From positions 186,001 to 250,000 of the forward strand of contig NZ_WODA01000025.1 in assembly GCF_009729855.1 (NCBI RefSeq): a stretch of 64,000 nucleotides of DNA, written 5' to 3'. The DNA is from Agromyces luteolus. GTDB lineage: Bacteria; Actinomycetota; Actinomycetes; Actinomycetales; Microbacteriaceae. The notes below the pieces were generated by a model. The model was not told the origin of the DNA and did not search any database. It saw only the letters and a list, made by a program, of their open reading frames with translations. The position numbers and the translations under genes were made by a program. Shown here piece after piece: positions 52,220 to 62,900 of the stretch. How positions within the stretch are numbered: the first letter of the stretch is position 1; every line of letters begins with the position of its first letter.

Positions 52220-53452
52220 GTGACCGATTCAGCACAGCAACCGTGGGGCCGCGTCGACGAGACGGGCACCGTCTTCGTGCGGACCGGCGAGGGCGAGCGC
52301 GAGGTCGGGCAGTACCCCGATGCGACCCCCGAGGAGGCGCTGGCCTACTTCGAACGCAAGTACGCCGACCTCGCCGGCGCGGTCGGACTGCTCGAGCAGC
52401 GCGTGCGCCGCGGTGCACCGGCAGCGGATGTCGCCAAGGCCGTCGCCACCCTCCAGGCGAGCGTCGCCGACGCCCACGCCGTCGGCGACCTCGACGCGCT
52501 CACTCGCCGACTCGAGGCCCTGTCCGGCACGACGCAGGAGCTCACCGCGCAGCAGCAGGCCGAGGCGAAGGCCGCGCTCGCCGACGCGATCGCCGAGCGC
52601 ACCCGCATCGTCGAGGAGGCCGAGGCCCTCGCCGCGCAGGACCCCGCGAAGACCCAGTGGAAGCAGACCTCCGCCGACCTCGACGCGCTGTTCGCGCGCT
52701 GGCAGCAGCACCAGCAGGAGGGCCCGCGACTGCCGAAGGGCGAGGCCAACGAACTCTGGAAGCGATTCCGCGCCGCACGCTCGACGATCGAGCAGCATCG
52801 GAAGGCGTTCTTCGCGGAGCTCGACGCCGCGCACCGCGAGGTGCGCCAGCGCAAGCAGCGGCTCATCGAGCGCGCCGAGGCCCTGGCCCCTCGCGGCGCC
52901 GACGGCGTCGTCGAGTATCGGGCGCTGCTCGACGAGTGGAAGCAGGCGGGACGCGCGGGCAAGAAGGTCGACGACGCGCTCTGGGCGAAGTTCAAGGCCG
53001 CCGGCGACGTGCTCTTCCAGGCCAAGGCCGAGATCGACGCGAAGGACGACGAGGAGTACCGCGCGAACCTCACGCAGAAGCTCGCACTGCTCGACGAGGC
53101 CGACGCGCTGCTCACCGCGAAGGACGCGCGGGCGGCACGGTCCACGCTGAACGGCATCCAGCGCCGCTGGGACGAGATCGGCCGCGTCCCGCGCGACCAG
53201 GTGCGCACCGTCGAGGACCGCCTGCGCAAGGTCGAGAACCACGTCCGCGCCCTCGAGGACGAGCGCTGGGAGCGCGACGACCCCGAGAAGAAGGCGCGCT
53301 CGGAGGGCATGCTCGGCCAGCTGCACGATGCGATCGCGAAGCTCGAGGCCGAACTCGCCGAAGCGGAGGCCGCCGGCGATGCCAAGGCCGTCGCCGAGGC
53401 GCGCGAGGCGCTCGATGCGCGCCGCGCGTGGCTCAAGGCCGTGGGCGGCTGA
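52220..53452 (+). CDS. DUF349-domain coiled-coil protein
   Basis: A 410-residue, mostly helical, highly charged protein with repeated DUF349 units: KTQWKQTSADLDALFARWQQ, LLDEWKQAGRAGKKVDDALW and LNGIQRRWDEIGRVPRDQV. A coiled-coil C terminus (KLEAELAEAEAAGDAKAV) follows. Function is unknown; a chaperone or nucleic-acid role has been suggested for the family but is not established. The GTG at 52220 is chosen because VTDSAQQPWGRVDETGTVFVRT is the family-like N terminus; the ribosome site is weak. A 10-bp hairpin follows the stop. Confidence 0.88.
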   Translation: MTDSAQQPWGRVDETGTVFVRTGEGEREVGQYPDATPEEALAYFERKYADLAGAVGLLEQRVRRGAPAADVAKAVATLQASVADAHAVGDLDALTRRLEALSGTTQELTAQQQAEAKAALADAIAERTRIVEEAEALAAQDPAKTQWKQTSADLDALFARWQQHQQEGPRLPKGEANELWKRFRAARSTIEQHRKAFFAELDAAHREVRQRKQRLIERAEALAPRGADGVVEYRALLDEWKQAGRAGKKVDDALWAKFKAAGDVLFQAKAEIDAKDDEEYRANLTQKLALLDEADALLTAKDARAARSTLNGIQRRWDEIGRVPRDQVRTVEDRLRKVENHVRALEDERWERDDPEKKARSEGMLGQLHDAIAKLEAELAEAEAAGDAKAVAEAREALDARRAWLKAVGG

Positions 53453-53470
53453 GCGTCCGCCTCCCTCGTC

Positions 53471-53507
53471 ATTCGACCCGTCACCGCACCGCGGCGGCGG
53501 GTCGAAT
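53471..53507 (+). terminator. Terminator of the DUF349 gene
   Basis: ATTCGACCCG (53471-53480) pairs with CGGGTCGAAT (53498-53507) around a 17-base loop that can itself pair CCGC with GCGG. It lies 18 bases after the stop. Confidence 0.7.
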
Positions 53508-53599
53508 CCGTTCCGCTCGACTCCTGCACACCGGACCGGGTGGAGCGATCATCCACAACCTGCGGCATCGACGCCGTCGGTCTCGACGGATGCCGGAAC

Positions 53600-54193
53600 A
53601 TGGGTCGCATGGCGCGACTCCCCTCGGTCCTCGATCCGGACGACCTCCCCATGGCCGAGCTCTGCGCGGCGAGGCTCGATGGCGAGGTGATGCGGATCGG
53701 ACACGGCTGGTGCCCGGTCGACGAACCCGACCTGCCGAGCCTCCGCGCTGCTGCGGTGGCACCGGGCCTGCCGTCGCCGTTCGTGATCGAGCGCCGTTCC
53801 GCCGCGTGGGTGCACGGCGCGCTTCCGGTGCCCCCGCCCGTCGCGGAGTGCTGCGTGCCGCACTCCGCGCGCGTGTCGACACGCTCGCTGCCGGCTGGGA
53901 TGCTGCTCCGCGAAGTCGCGATCACGGCCGCCGACATCGTCGTGATCGGCGGCGTCCGCTGCACCAGCCCCGACCGGACGGCCTTCGACCTGGTCCGTGA
54001 GGCGGAGCCGGTTCCCGGCGCCGTGGGCATCGTGGCCGCACTGTTCGCAGCGGACGCGGACGCGGCCGGACGCGTCAGGTCGCGCCTGGAACTCGCGCAC
54101 CGGCTGCCGCACAAGGCGGCCGCGCTGTCGCGCCTGGCCGCAGCCGAGGACGCCGCGGCGGATCAGCCGTCGCTGACCCGGTACACGTCGTAG
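53600..54193 (+). CDS. AbiEi-like hypothetical protein, no partner toxin
   Basis: About 197 residues from the ATG at 53600; ATGs at 53540 and 53609 are alternatives and no good ribosome site decides between them. The middle reads [16 protein letters not shown], and later [18 protein letters not shown]. This pattern resembles the C-terminal domain of AbiEi-type antitoxins, which is common as orphans in this family. There is no winged-helix N-terminal domain and no AbiEii nucleotidyltransferase nearby, so it is not a complete toxin-antitoxin pair. Its 3' end overlaps the 3' end of rel by 31 bases on the opposite strand. Confidence 0.6.
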   Translation: MGRMARLPSVLDPDDLPMAELCAARLDGEVMRIGHGWCPVDEPDLPSLRAAAVAPGLPSPFVIERRSAAWVHGALPVPPPVAECCVPHSARVSTRSLPAGMLLREVAITAADIVVIGGVRCTSPDRTAFDLVREAEPVPGAVGIVAALFAADADAAGRVRSRLELAHRLPHKAAALSRLAAAEDAAADQPSLTRYTS

Positions 54194-56418
54194 ACGGCGT
54201 CGATGCGGCGGACGGCGTTCAGCACGCGGTCGAGGTGCGTGGTGTCGCCCATCTCGAAGACGAACCGGCTGATCGCGAGCCGATCGGCGGAGGTGGATAC
54301 GTTCGCCGACAGGATGTTCACGTGATGCTCGCTGAGGACCCGGGTCACGTCCGAGAGCAGCCCGGCACGATCGAGGGCCTCGATCTGGATCTGCACGAGG
54401 AACACGCTCTTGGAGCTCGGCGCCCACTCGACATCGATCATGCGATCGGGCTCGCGGAGCAGCGACTGCACGTTGTGGCACGACGCCTGGTGCACCGAGA
54501 CGCCCGAGCCGCGCGTGATGAATCCGATGATGTCGTCGCCCGGCACCGGCGTGCAGCACCGCGCGATCTTGACGAGGATGTCGGGCGCGCCGCGCACGAG
54601 CACGCCCGAGTCGCTGGTCCGCGGGAGCGGTCGCGAGCGGACCGGGATCGCGGGCAGTTCGGGCTCGTCGGCATCGTCCACGTCGCGCACGAGCGCGATG
54701 ACCTTCTCGATGACCGACTGCGTCGAGACGTGCCCCTCGCCGACGGCGGCGTACAACGCCGAGACGTCGTCGTAGCGCAGTTGGGCGGCCACCTCGGCGA
54801 ACGACTCCTGGCTCATGAGCTTCTGGAGCGGGAGGTTCTGCTTGCGCATCGCGCGCGCGATCGCGTCGCGGCCGTGTTCGATCGCCTCGTCGCGGCGCTC
54901 CTTGGTGAACCACTGGCGGATCTTGCTCCGCGCGCGAGGGCTCTTGACGAAGGTCAGCCAGTCCTTGCTCGGTCCCGAGTCGGGATTCTTCGACGTGAAG
55001 ACCTCGACGACATCGCCGCTCACCAGCTCGCTCTCGAGCGGCACCAGCCGACCGTTGACCTTCGCCCCCATCGTCCGGTGACCGACCTCGGTGTGCACCG
55101 CGTAGGCGAAGTCGACCGGGGTCGCGCCGGCCGGCAGGCCGATGACGCGGCCCTTCGGGGTGAAGACGTAGACCTCCTTCGCGCCGATCTCGAACCGCAG
55201 CGAGTCGAGGAACTCGCCGGGATCGGCCGTCTCGGCCTGCCAGTCCGAGATGTGGGCGAGCCAGGCCATGTCGGCGTCACCGCGCGTCGTCCCGCCGTCG
55301 GCATGGCCGGCAGCCATCCGCTCCTTGTACTTCCAGTGCGCCGCCACGCCGTACTCGGCGCGCTGGTGCATGTCGTGCGTGCGGATCTGGATCTCGACGG
55401 GGCGGCCCTTCGGCCCGATCACCGTCGTGTGCAACGACTGGTACAGGTTGAACTTCGGCGTCGCGATGTAGTCCTTGAATCGTCCCGGCACCGGCGTCCA
55501 GCGCGCGTGGATCGAACCGAGCACGGCGTAGCAGTCGCGGACCGAGTTCACGAGGATGCGGATGCCGACGAGGTCGTAGATGTCGTCGAAGTCCCGACCG
55601 CGGACGATCATCTTCTGGTAGATGGAGTAGTACTGCTTGGGCCGACCGACGACCTTGCCGCGGATGCGCGCCGCCTTGAGGTCGTCGGAGACGAGGTCGA
55701 TGACCGACTGGACGTACTCCTCGCGCTGCGGGGTGCGCTGCTTGACGAGGCTCTCGATCTCGGCGTAGAGCTTGGGGTACAGCACCGCGAACGAGAGGTC
55801 CTCGAGTTCCCACTTGATGGTCTGGATGCCGAGGCGGTGCGCGAGGGGCGCGTAGATCTCAAGCGTCTCGGTCGCCTTGCGCGAAGCGGAGGCCGCGGGC
55901 ACGAAGCCCCAGGTGCGCGCGTTGTGCAGGCGGTCCGCGAGCTTGATGATCAGGACGCGGATGTCCTTCGACATCGCGACGATCATCTTGCGGACGGTCT
56001 CCGCCTGCGTCGAGTCGCCGTACTTGACCTTGTCGAGCTTGGTGACGCCGTCGACCAGCATCGCGATCTCGTCGCCGAAGTCGGCGCGAAGCTGATCGAG
56101 CGTGTACGCGGTGTCCTCCACGGTGTCGTGGAGGAGGGCGGCTGCGACGGCCTTCGACCCGATGCCGAGGTCGGCGAGGATCTGGGCCACCGCGATCGGG
56201 TGCGTGATGTACGGCTCGCCGCTGCGCCGCTTCTGGCCCTCATGGGCGCGCTCGGCGACCGTGTACGCACGCTCGATGACCGAGAGGTCGGCTTTCGGAT
56301 GGTGCATGCGCACCGTCCGCATGACGCTGTCGACCGCCCCGGCGGGCAGCGCCTTGGAGAAGATCCGTGGCACGAGTCGACGCAGTGACGCCGTCGAGTT
56401 GACACCGGTATCGGTCAT
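54163..56418 (-). CDS. rel: Bifunctional (p)ppGpp synthetase/hydrolase Rel
   Basis: Makes and degrades the stringent alarmone. It has 751 residues. The HD hydrolase domain keeps His73 (THP), and His97-Asp98 (LLHDTVEDT). The synthetase has [15 protein letters not shown] and [22 protein letters not shown]. Next are TGS ([19 protein letters not shown]), a zinc-finger-like region with [12 protein letters not shown] and HQASCHN, and a C-terminal ACT domain ([14 protein letters not shown]). All parts look intact, so both activities are expected. The ATG at 56418 has GGAGG 10 bases upstream. Confidence 0.96.
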   Translation of the reverse strand: MTDTGVNSTASLRRLVPRIFSKALPAGAVDSVMRTVRMHHPKADLSVIERAYTVAERAHEGQKRRSGEPYITHPIAVAQILADLGIGSKAVAAALLHDTVEDTAYTLDQLRADFGDEIAMLVDGVTKLDKVKYGDSTQAETVRKMIVAMSKDIRVLIIKLADRLHNARTWGFVPAASASRKATETLEIYAPLAHRLGIQTIKWELEDLSFAVLYPKLYAEIESLVKQRTPQREEYVQSVIDLVSDDLKAARIRGKVVGRPKQYYSIYQKMIVRGRDFDDIYDLVGIRILVNSVRDCYAVLGSIHARWTPVPGRFKDYIATPKFNLYQSLHTTVIGPKGRPVEIQIRTHDMHQRAEYGVAAHWKYKERMAAGHADGGTTRGDADMAWLAHISDWQAETADPGEFLDSLRFEIGAKEVYVFTPKGRVIGLPAGATPVDFAYAVHTEVGHRTMGAKVNGRLVPLESELVSGDVVEVFTSKNPDSGPSKDWLTFVKSPRARSKIRQWFTKERRDEAIEHGRDAIARAMRKQNLPLQKLMSQESFAEVAAQLRYDDVSALYAAVGEGHVSTQSVIEKVIALVRDVDDADEPELPAIPVRSRPLPRTSDSGVLVRGAPDILVKIARCCTPVPGDDIIGFITRGSGVSVHQASCHNVQSLLREPDRMIDVEWAPSSKSVFLVQIQIEALDRAGLLSDVTRVLSEHHVNILSANVSTSADRLAISRFVFEMGDTTHLDRVLNAVRRIDAVYDVYRVSDG

Positions 56419-56492
56419 GAGCCCCGCACCTCCAGACCTCAATTATCACCGCTTCCGAAACGGTCGCGCGCCATCGAGGTCCGGAGGACGCT

Positions 56493-57506
56493 TCAGGCGA
56501 CCGGCAGGGCCTCGGCCGTCGACCCGCCCGCGCGCTCCCGCTCCTTGAGCACCTTCTGGTCGTGGCGCTTGATCGCGGGCTCCCCCTCGCGCAGCTGCGA
56601 GTAGAGCGGCGCGGCGATGAAGACCGTGGACCAGGTGCCGACGAGGATGCCGATGAGCAGCGCGAGCGAGATGTCTCGCAGCGTGTCGGCGCCGAGCACG
56701 CCCGCACCGATGAACAGGATGGCCGCGACGGGCAGCGCCGCCACCACGCTCGTGTTGATCGAACGGACCAGCGTCTGGTTCACGGCGAGGTTCACCGACT
56801 CGGCGAACGTGCGACGCGACTCCTGGCCGTCCTCCGACGTGTTCTCGCGGATCTTGTCGAAGACCACGACCGTGTCGTAGAGCGAGTAGCTGAGGATCGT
56901 CAGGATGCCGATCACCGCCGCCGGGGTCACCTCGAAGCCGACCGCGGCGTAGAGCCCCGCCGTCACGACCAGGTCGCCGAGGAGCGACAGGATCGCGGCG
57001 AGCGACATCTTCCATGTTCGGAAGTACAACGCCATGATGACGGCGGCGAGCAACAGGAACGCTGCGAGGCCGAGGAGCGCCTGCCTGGTGATGTCCGCAC
57101 CCCAGCTCGCGCCGATGAACGAGGAGGTCACCTCGGACTCGGGCACGCCGTAGGCATCGGCGAGGACCGCGGTGAGTTCGCGCGACTCCGCCTGCTCGAG
57201 CTGGTCGGTCTGCACGCGCACGCCGTCCTCGCCCACGATGGTCACGCGGGCGACGGCTCCGGGGACGACCTCGGCGACCGCGTCGATCGCGGGCTGCTCG
57301 GTCGCGTTCTGGACTCCGGAGATCTGGAACTGCGAGCCGCCGCGGAACTCGATGCCGAAGTTGAAGCCGCGCACGACGGGGATGAGCACCGAGAGGATGA
57401 TGAGCACGGCCGCGACCGTGTACCACTTCTTGCGCCCGCCGACGAAGTTGAACGAGCGCTTGCCCGTGTAGAGGTCGTTGCCGAACGTGGTGAGTCGGTT
57501 GGCCAT
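56493..57506 (-). CDS. secF: Protein translocase subunit SecF
   Basis: Six-helix RND-type membrane protein that works with SecD to aid proton-driven protein export. It has 337 residues. FGIEFRGGSQFQI lies in the first periplasmic loop start, and AVIGILTILSYSLYDTVVVFDKIREN is the signature. Its ATG shares one base with the secD stop (TGATG). It is followed by rel after a small hairpin region. Confidence 0.96.
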   Translation of the reverse strand: MANRLTTFGNDLYTGKRSFNFVGGRKKWYTVAAVLIILSVLIPVVRGFNFGIEFRGGSQFQISGVQNATEQPAIDAVAEVVPGAVARVTIVGEDGVRVQTDQLEQAESRELTAVLADAYGVPESEVTSSFIGASWGADITRQALLGLAAFLLLAAVIMALYFRTWKMSLAAILSLLGDLVVTAGLYAAVGFEVTPAAVIGILTILSYSLYDTVVVFDKIRENTSEDGQESRRTFAESVNLAVNQTLVRSINTSVVAALPVAAILFIGAGVLGADTLRDISLALLIGILVGTWSTVFIAAPLYSQLREGEPAIKRHDQKVLKERERAGGSTAEALPVA

Positions 57507-59248
57507 CAGGACTCCTTGCTCTCGCCGGCGCCGACGGTGGCGTCGGCCTGCGCGGCCTTGCGCTCGGCGATGGTCTGGCGCTTCTGCGCCTCGCGCGAGC
57601 TGGATGCCGCCTTCTTCGCCGGGACGGCGACCGGCTTGCGGAACTCCGCGCGGCCGCGGTAGACCGCGCCGAGCGCCTGCGGGTCGAGCCCCGACCACGA
57701 GTGGCCGCTGGAGAAGAACCGCGTCTGCGCGAGCAGCTGCAGCATCGGATGCGTGAAGAGGATCACGACGATGACGTCGATGATCGTGGTCAGGCCGAGC
57801 GTGAACGCGAAGCCGCGAACGCTGCCGACCGCGAGGATGTAGAGGACGACCGCCGCGAGCAGGTTCATCGACTTCGACGACAGGACGGTGCGCAGGGCGC
57901 GCTTCCAGCCCGCCTCGACGGCCCCGACGAGGGGCCGGCCGTCGCGCAACTCGTCGCGAACGCGTTCGAAGTAGACGATGAACGAGTCGGCCGTGAAGCC
58001 GATCGCGACGATCAGGCCCGCGATGCCGGCCAGCGACAGGCGATAGCCCTGGTACCAACCGAGGATCGTGATCATCAGGTACGTGATGACACCGGCGATG
58101 ATCAGCGAGGCGATCGTCACCGAACCGAGCGCGCGGTACTGGAACAGCGTGTAGATCACGACGAGGATGAGGCCGATGATGCCCGCGATGAGGCCCGACT
58201 GCAGCTGCGAGGTGCCGAGCGTCGCGGAGATCGTGTCGGAGGATTGCACCTCGAAGCTGATCGGGAGGGCGCCGAACTTCAGCTGGTCCGCGAGCGCCTT
58301 CGACGACTCCTGGGTGAAGTTGCCGGTCACCTGCGGACGACCGTCGGTGATGACGCCGTTCATCTGCGGCGCCGAGAGCACCGCGCCGTCGAGCACGAAT
58401 GCGAACTGGTCGCGAGGCGTCTGGCCGTTGAGTGCGAACAGCCGCTGGCTGACCTCCGAGAACGCCTCGGTGCCGCGCTCGTTGAAGACGATGTTGACGG
58501 CCCACTGGCCGGTGGTCGCACCGGTCTGCGTCTGGACCATGCCGTTGGTCGCGTCGACGATGTCCTCACCGCTGACCTCGACCGGACCGAGCAGGTACTT
58601 GATGGTGCGCGTGGAGTCGCAGGTGACGAGCGGCTCGTCGGACGGGGCGACGTTCGCCCCGCTCTCGTCGAGCGTCGCGCAGTCGAACGTGTCGAACTCG
58701 TCCTGCAGGGCGGGCGTCACCCAGTTCGGGTCGCTCGCGTCCGTCGGCTCGACGCTCGGCGTCGCGGAGAGCTCCTCCTCTGCGCCGTCGGTCGGCTCGG
58801 GGCTCTCGCTCGGGTCGATCGACTGGTTGGTCGCGGCATCCGCGAGCAGCACCGGCCGGAGCTCGAGCTTCGCCGACGACTCGATCCGGTTGCGCGTCTG
58901 CTCGTCGAGCTCGCCCGGGATGGCGACGACGACGTTCTGGCCGCCCTGCGTCGTGATGTCGGCCTCGGAGACACCGGACGCGTCGACGCGCTGGCGGATG
59001 ATCGAGACCGCCTGGTCGAGCTGCTCCTGCGACACGGTCTCACCCTCGGCGACCTGCGGCGCCAGGATGATCTGCGTGCCGCCCTCGAGGTCGAGCGCGA
59101 GCTTCGGCGTCCAGGAGCCGCCGCCCCAGATGACGCCGGCCGCGTTGATGCCGAACAGCGCGACGATGAGGACGCCGAGCCAGGTCAGTGATCGCACGGC
59201 CTTCCGGACGGGCGTCGGTCGCGAGGACCGCTTGGATGGTGCAGCCAC
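57506..59248 (-). CDS. secD: Protein translocase subunit SecD
   Basis: Partner of SecF in protein export. It has 580 residues: helix 1 (about 20-41), LALDLEGGTQIIL, a large extracytoplasmic domain, then five helices with GFTADSFIVYFERVRDELRDG. The extracytoplasmic domain carries an acidic Ser/Pro/Glu-rich insertion of about 60 residues (from about 140), typical of actinobacteria. The C-terminal tail is Lys/Ala-rich and cytoplasmic. The 62-base spacer before it holds a GCCCGCGC/GCGCGGGC hairpin. Confidence 0.96.
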   Translation of the reverse strand: MAAPSKRSSRPTPVRKAVRSLTWLGVLIVALFGINAAGVIWGGGSWTPKLALDLEGGTQIILAPQVAEGETVSQEQLDQAVSIIRQRVDASGVSEADITTQGGQNVVVAIPGELDEQTRNRIESSAKLELRPVLLADAATNQSIDPSESPEPTDGAEEELSATPSVEPTDASDPNWVTPALQDEFDTFDCATLDESGANVAPSDEPLVTCDSTRTIKYLLGPVEVSGEDIVDATNGMVQTQTGATTGQWAVNIVFNERGTEAFSEVSQRLFALNGQTPRDQFAFVLDGAVLSAPQMNGVITDGRPQVTGNFTQESSKALADQLKFGALPISFEVQSSDTISATLGTSQLQSGLIAGIIGLILVVIYTLFQYRALGSVTIASLIIAGVITYLMITILGWYQGYRLSLAGIAGLIVAIGFTADSFIVYFERVRDELRDGRPLVGAVEAGWKRALRTVLSSKSMNLLAAVVLYILAVGSVRGFAFTLGLTTIIDVIVVILFTHPMLQLLAQTRFFSSGHSWSGLDPQALGAVYRGRAEFRKPVAVPAKKAASSSREAQKRQTIAERKAAQADATVGAGESKES

Positions 59249-59270
59249 GGTTGTGCCTTCTCTGCAGGGA

Positions 59271-59292
59271 GCCCGCGCAGCATCGCGCGGGC
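59271..59292. terminator. Hairpin between yajC and secD
   Basis: GCCCGCGC (59271-59278) pairs with GCGCGGGC (59285-59292) around a 6-base loop. It may attenuate read-through so that yajC is made in excess over secDF. Confidence 0.45.
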
Positions 59293-59310
59293 AGAGCTAT
59301 GGGGTGGGCC

Positions 59311-59688
59311 TCAGTCGTCCGACTTCTTGGTGTCGGGCGTCTCGTCGTTCGGCGACTCGTCGACGCGCTCGCCGAACTCGGGCTCACCCTCGATCGCAGC
59401 GGCAGCCTCGGCGGGCGCCTCGACCGGCTCCACCACGCGGGCGATGGTCTGGCGGTGCACCGTGAGGACGGTGCCCGGCGACGACTCGAGCTCGACGCGG
59501 TTCTCCTCCTCGTCGATCGAGAGGATGGTGCCGAACACCCCGAAGTTCGTCATCACCGTCGCGCCCGGAACGACCTTCGTCTGCAGTTCGCGCTGCTCCG
59601 CCTGGCGCTTCCGCGAGTTCCGGAACATGAAGAAGATCAGCACCGCCAGGACGGCGAGCATGATGAGAGTCAGCGGATCAAGGACCAT
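59311..59688 (-). CDS. yajC: Preprotein translocase accessory subunit YajC
   Basis: A 125-residue single-helix membrane protein associated with SecDF. The helix LTLIMLAVLAVLIFFMFRN is at about 5-23, followed by RKRQAEQRELQTKVVPGATVMTN and an acidic tail of about 40 residues. The ATG at 59688 begins the family-like sequence and has GGAAGG upstream. A perfect TATAAT overlaps the ruvB stop about 70 bases before it. Confidence 0.94.
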   Translation of the reverse strand: MVLDPLTLIMLAVLAVLIFFMFRNSRKRQAEQRELQTKVVPGATVMTNFGVFGTILSIDEEENRVELESSPGTVLTVHRQTIARVVEPVEAPAEAAAAIEGEPEFGERVDESPNDETPDTKKSDD

Positions 59689-59756
59689 GGGGTGGGAACC
59701 TTCCGGTGTGCGCGCCATGCGCACGATCAGGGGCGGGGTGGCCGGAGCCTCAAAGG

Positions 59757-59762
59757 ATTATA
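59757..59762 (-). promoter_or_regulatory. yajC-secDF -10 box overlapping the ruvB stop
   Basis: TATAAT on the minus strand, the only perfect consensus -10 noticed in the window. It includes the TAA stop of ruvB and lies about 70 bases before yajC. No convincing -35. Confidence 0.45.
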
Positions 59763-60801
59763 GGTCATCGATGGGCAGCGCCACCCCGGTGCCCTCGGCC
59801 TCGCGGACGAGTCCGAAGTGGCGCCAGGCGGCGGGCGTCGCCATCCGACCGCGCGGGGTCCGGGTGACGAGGCCGATGCGCACGAGGAACGGTTCGACGA
59901 CCGCCTCGATGGTCTCGGCCTCCTCTCCCACGGACACGGCGAGCGTGTTGAGGCCGACGGGACCGCCGCCGAACCTCGTGAGGATCGTCATCATCACGGC
60001 GCGATCGAGGCGGTCGAGCCCGACCGGGTCGACGTCGTAGAGCTCGAGCGCGGCGCGCACGGCGTCGATGTCGGCCCGCCCGCCGTGCACGAGCGCGTAG
60101 TCGCGCACTCGGCGCAGCAGGCGGTTCGCGATGCGCGGCGTTCCTCGGCACCGTCCGGCGATCTCGGCGATCGCCGCCCGGTCGATGTCGAGCCCGAGCA
60201 TGACGGCGGCTCGCCCGAGGACCTGCTCGAGCTCGGCCTCGTCGTAGAACTCCAGGTGGGCGGTGAAGCCGAAGCGATCGCGCAGCGGGTTCGGCAGCAG
60301 GCCCGCGCGCGTGGTCGCCCCGACGAGCGTGAACGGCGCGAGGTCGAGGGGCACGGATGTCGCCCCAGCGCCCTTGCCGACCATGATGTCGATGCGGAAG
60401 TCCTCCATCGCGAGGTACAGCATCTCCTCCGCGGAGCGAGCCATGCGGTGGATCTCGTCGATGAACAGCACCTCGCCGGGGACGAGTGAGGACAGGATCG
60501 CCGCGAGGTCGCCGGCGTGCTGGATCGCGGGGCCGCTCGACATGCGGAGCGGCCGGCCGCCCTCGTGCGCGACGATCATGGCGAGCGTCGTCTTGCCGAG
60601 CCCGGGCGGGCCGGCCAGCAGGATGTGATCGGGGGTCCGCTGCTGCATCGCGGCGGCCGACAGGAGCAGCTGCAGCTGCCCTCGAACGCGGGTCTGCCCC
60701 ACGAACTCCTCGAGGCTCCTCGGCCGCAGCGCGCCTTCGAACGCGAGCTCTGCCTCGGAGGCGAGTTCGGGATCGGTCAGGTCGAGGTCGTCATCGGTCA
60801 T
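59758..60801 (-). CDS. ruvB: Holliday junction DNA helicase RuvB
   Basis: AAA+ motor of branch migration. It has 347 residues. Walker A GPPGLGKT at 64-71, Walker B FIDEIHRM, sensor in [18 protein letters not shown], and the C-terminal winged helix ([23 protein letters not shown]). It overlaps ruvA by four bases. It acts with RuvA and RuvC, encoded just upstream. Confidence 0.97.
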   Translation of the reverse strand: MTDDDLDLTDPELASEAELAFEGALRPRSLEEFVGQTRVRGQLQLLLSAAAMQQRTPDHILLAGPPGLGKTTLAMIVAHEGGRPLRMSSGPAIQHAGDLAAILSSLVPGEVLFIDEIHRMARSAEEMLYLAMEDFRIDIMVGKGAGATSVPLDLAPFTLVGATTRAGLLPNPLRDRFGFTAHLEFYDEAELEQVLGRAAVMLGLDIDRAAIAEIAGRCRGTPRIANRLLRRVRDYALVHGGRADIDAVRAALELYDVDPVGLDRLDRAVMMTILTRFGGGPVGLNTLAVSVGEEAETIEAVVEPFLVRIGLVTRTPRGRMATPAAWRHFGLVREAEGTGVALPIDDL

Positions 60802-61418
60802 CGCGCCCGCGCCCCCTGCTGCGCCGGGCCGAGCCGGGCGAGCGTGAGCCGCAGCAGGACGGGCACCGAGGTCGCGGCCGAGTCATCCGCCGTCTCGAGC
60901 GTCTCGGCGAGCGCCTCGCCCGCGAGCTTCTCGGACCAGCCCAGGCCGGTCAGCGCGGCGAGCACGTCGTCGGCCACGCCGCCCGTCGCGACGGGCGCGC
61001 CACTCGCGGCGACGGCCGGCGCGACGAGCTTGCCCGACAACGAGACGGTGATGAGCTTCGCGGTCTTCGGCCCGATGCCGCTGACGCGTCGGAACGCGGC
61101 GTCGTCGTCGGCCTGCACCGCGCGGGCGACGTCGGTGGGCGACATCGCCGAGAGCACTCCGAGGCCGGACTTGGGCCCGACGCCCGTGACGCCGATGAGC
61201 AGCTCGAAGACCTCGAGTTCGTCTCGCGAGGCGAAGCCGAAGAGGGTGAGCGAGTCCTCGCGGACGACGAGCGACGTGTGCACGATGACCTCGTCGCCGA
61301 CCCGGCTCGCGAGCACGAAGGCCGGCGTCGCGTTGACGAGGTAGCCCACCCCGGAGACCTCGACGACGAGCGAGCTGCCGGAGGCATGCAGCACGCGGCC
61401 GCGGAGTGAGGAGATCAC
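60798..61418 (-). CDS. ruvA: Holliday junction DNA helicase RuvA
   Basis: Tetrameric DNA-binding partner of RuvB. It has 206 residues. [27 protein letters not shown] is the OB domain; the two helix-hairpin-helix motifs are in [14 protein letters not shown] and [13 protein letters not shown]. The C-terminal RuvB-binding domain has [13 protein letters not shown]. It overlaps ruvC and ruvB by four bases each. Confidence 0.97.
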   Translation of the reverse strand: MISSLRGRVLHASGSSLVVEVSGVGYLVNATPAFVLASRVGDEVIVHTSLVVREDSLTLFGFASRDELEVFELLIGVTGVGPKSGLGVLSAMSPTDVARAVQADDDAAFRRVSGIGPKTAKLITVSLSGKLVAPAVAASGAPVATGGVADDVLAALTGLGWSEKLAGEALAETLETADDSAATSVPVLLRLTLARLGPAQQGARAR

Positions 61419-62050
61419 TCCTTCACCCTACGGGCTGCCCCCGACACGGCCGCGGCGCGCTCCGCGGCGAGCCACGCCTGCTGGGCGGGCGTCAACGCGC
61501 CGCCGGATGCCTCGCCCCCGGCCCGCGCCGCCGCGCCGGCGCCGCCCCGGGCATCGGCGATCGCGGCGCCCGCGGCTCCCCCGGTGCGCCAGGCGTGGCA
61601 GATCGCGAGGGCGAGGGCGTCCGCGGCATCCGCCGGCTTCGGCACCGCCTCGAGCCCCAGGATGCGCGCGACCATCGCGCCGACCTGCGCCTTGTCGGCT
61701 CGGCCGTAGCCGGTGATCGCCGCCTTCACCTCGCTCGGCGTGTGCAGCGCCACCGGCAGCGCGCGACGAGCGGCGATGAGCATCGCGACGCCCGAGATCT
61801 GCGCGGTACCCATGATCGTCGACACGTCCGATCGCGCGAAGACTCGCTCCAGTGCGACGGCCTGCGGCCGATGCTCCTCGAGGATCGCCTCCAGCCCGTC
61901 GGCGATGCGCGCCAGGCGCCTCGGCGTGTCGAGGTCGGCCGGCGATCGCAGGACCACCACGTCGACGAGCGTCGCCGTGCGGTTCGGCTCGACGTCGACC
62001 ACGCCCACGCCGCAGCGCGTGAGTCCCGGGTCGATGCCGAGCACGCGCAC
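61415..62050 (-). CDS. ruvC: Holliday junction resolvase RuvC
   Basis: Cuts Holliday junctions. It has 211 residues. Asp7 in [14 protein letters not shown], the Glu in ALERVFA, and the C-terminal acidic residues in [17 protein letters not shown] are the active site. An Ala/Gly-rich tail of about 45 residues is longer than in E. coli. The GTG start is 10 bases after yebC. Confidence 0.97.
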   Translation of the reverse strand: MRVLGIDPGLTRCGVGVVDVEPNRTATLVDVVVLRSPADLDTPRRLARIADGLEAILEEHRPQAVALERVFARSDVSTIMGTAQISGVAMLIAARRALPVALHTPSEVKAAITGYGRADKAQVGAMVARILGLEAVPKPADAADALALAICHAWRTGGAAGAAIADARGGAGAAARAGGEASGGALTPAQQAWLAAERAAAVSGAARRVKE

Positions 62051-62060
62051 GGCGATCGGC

Positions 62061-62819
62061 CTAGTCCTCGTCCTCGAGCTCGGCCTGGACCTCGGCGGTC
62101 AGGTCGAAGTTGCTGTAGACGTTCTGCACGTCGTCGCTGTCCTCCAGCGCGTCGATCAGGCGGAACACCTTGCGGGCCGTGTCGGCGTCGATCTCGACCT
62201 TGAGGTTCGGCACGAACTCGATGTCGGCGGACTCGTAGTCGAGCCCGGCATCCTGCAGCGCCTTGCGCGTGTCCACCATCGACGACGGGTCGGTGATGAC
62301 CTCGAAGCCCTGGGCGTGCGGCTCGATCTCCTCGGCGCCGGCCTCGAGCGCCGCCATCATGACGTCGTCCTCGGTCGTGCCCTCGCCGGTCACGACGATG
62401 ACGCCCTTGCGCGTGAAGTTGTAGGCGACCGAGCCGGGGTCGGCCAGCGTGCCGCCGTTGCGGCTGAGCCCCGTGCGGACCTCGGCGGCCGCGCGGTTCT
62501 TGTTGTCGGTGAGCACCTCGATCATGAGCGCGACGCCGTTCGGGCCGTACGCCTCGTAGGTGATGTTCTGGTACTCGACGGCCTCGCCGCCGATGCCGGC
62601 CCCGCGCTTGATGGCGCGGTCGATGTTGTCGTTCGGCACCGACGTCTTCTTGGCCTTCTGCACCGCGTCGTACAGCGTCGGGTTGCCGCCCAGGTCGGGG
62701 CCGCCGAGCTTGGCCGCGACCTCGATGTTCTTGATGAGCTTGGCGAACGACTTCGCACGGCGTGCGTCGATGACGGCCTTCTTGTGCTTGGTCGTCGCCC
62801 ACTTGGAATGCCCGGACAT
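62061..62819 (-). CDS. yebC: YebC/PmpR-family regulatory protein
   Basis: A 252-residue protein of the YebC family, which includes transcription regulators and, more recently, translation factors. [32 protein letters not shown] is the conserved N terminus (first 20 residues decisive). GGGAG lies about six bases before the ATG. It usually stands before ruvC in actinobacteria, as here. A TAGAAT box is at 62852-62857. Confidence 0.95.
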   Translation of the reverse strand: MSGHSKWATTKHKKAVIDARRAKSFAKLIKNIEVAAKLGGPDLGGNPTLYDAVQKAKKTSVPNDNIDRAIKRGAGIGGEAVEYQNITYEAYGPNGVALMIEVLTDNKNRAAAEVRTGLSRNGGTLADPGSVAYNFTRKGVIVVTGEGTTEDDVMMAALEAGAEEIEPHAQGFEVITDPSSMVDTRKALQDAGLDYESADIEFVPNLKVEIDADTARKVFRLIDALEDSDDVQNVYSNFDLTAEVQAELEDED

Positions 62820-62851
62820 GCCTCTCCCGTCACGGTGATCAGTACCCCGAC

Positions 62852-62857
62852 ATTCTA
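62852..62857 (-). promoter_or_regulatory. yebC-ruvCAB -10 box
   Basis: TAGAAT on the minus strand, 32 bases before the yebC ATG. No RecA-NDp half-site precedes it at the required distance. Confidence 0.45.
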
Positions 62858-62900
62858 GGCCAGCGCGCACGCCGGCCCCCGCGTCCACGCAGGTCGGGCG

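Noticed and set aside
53540-54193. Upstream ATG at 53540 for the AbiEi-like gene
   Set aside because: The first 20 residues are not family-like and no ribosome site supports it; kept only as an alternative start.
53600-54193. Complete type IV toxin-antitoxin system
   Set aside because: No AbiEii-like nucleotidyltransferase and no winged-helix N-terminal domain are present.
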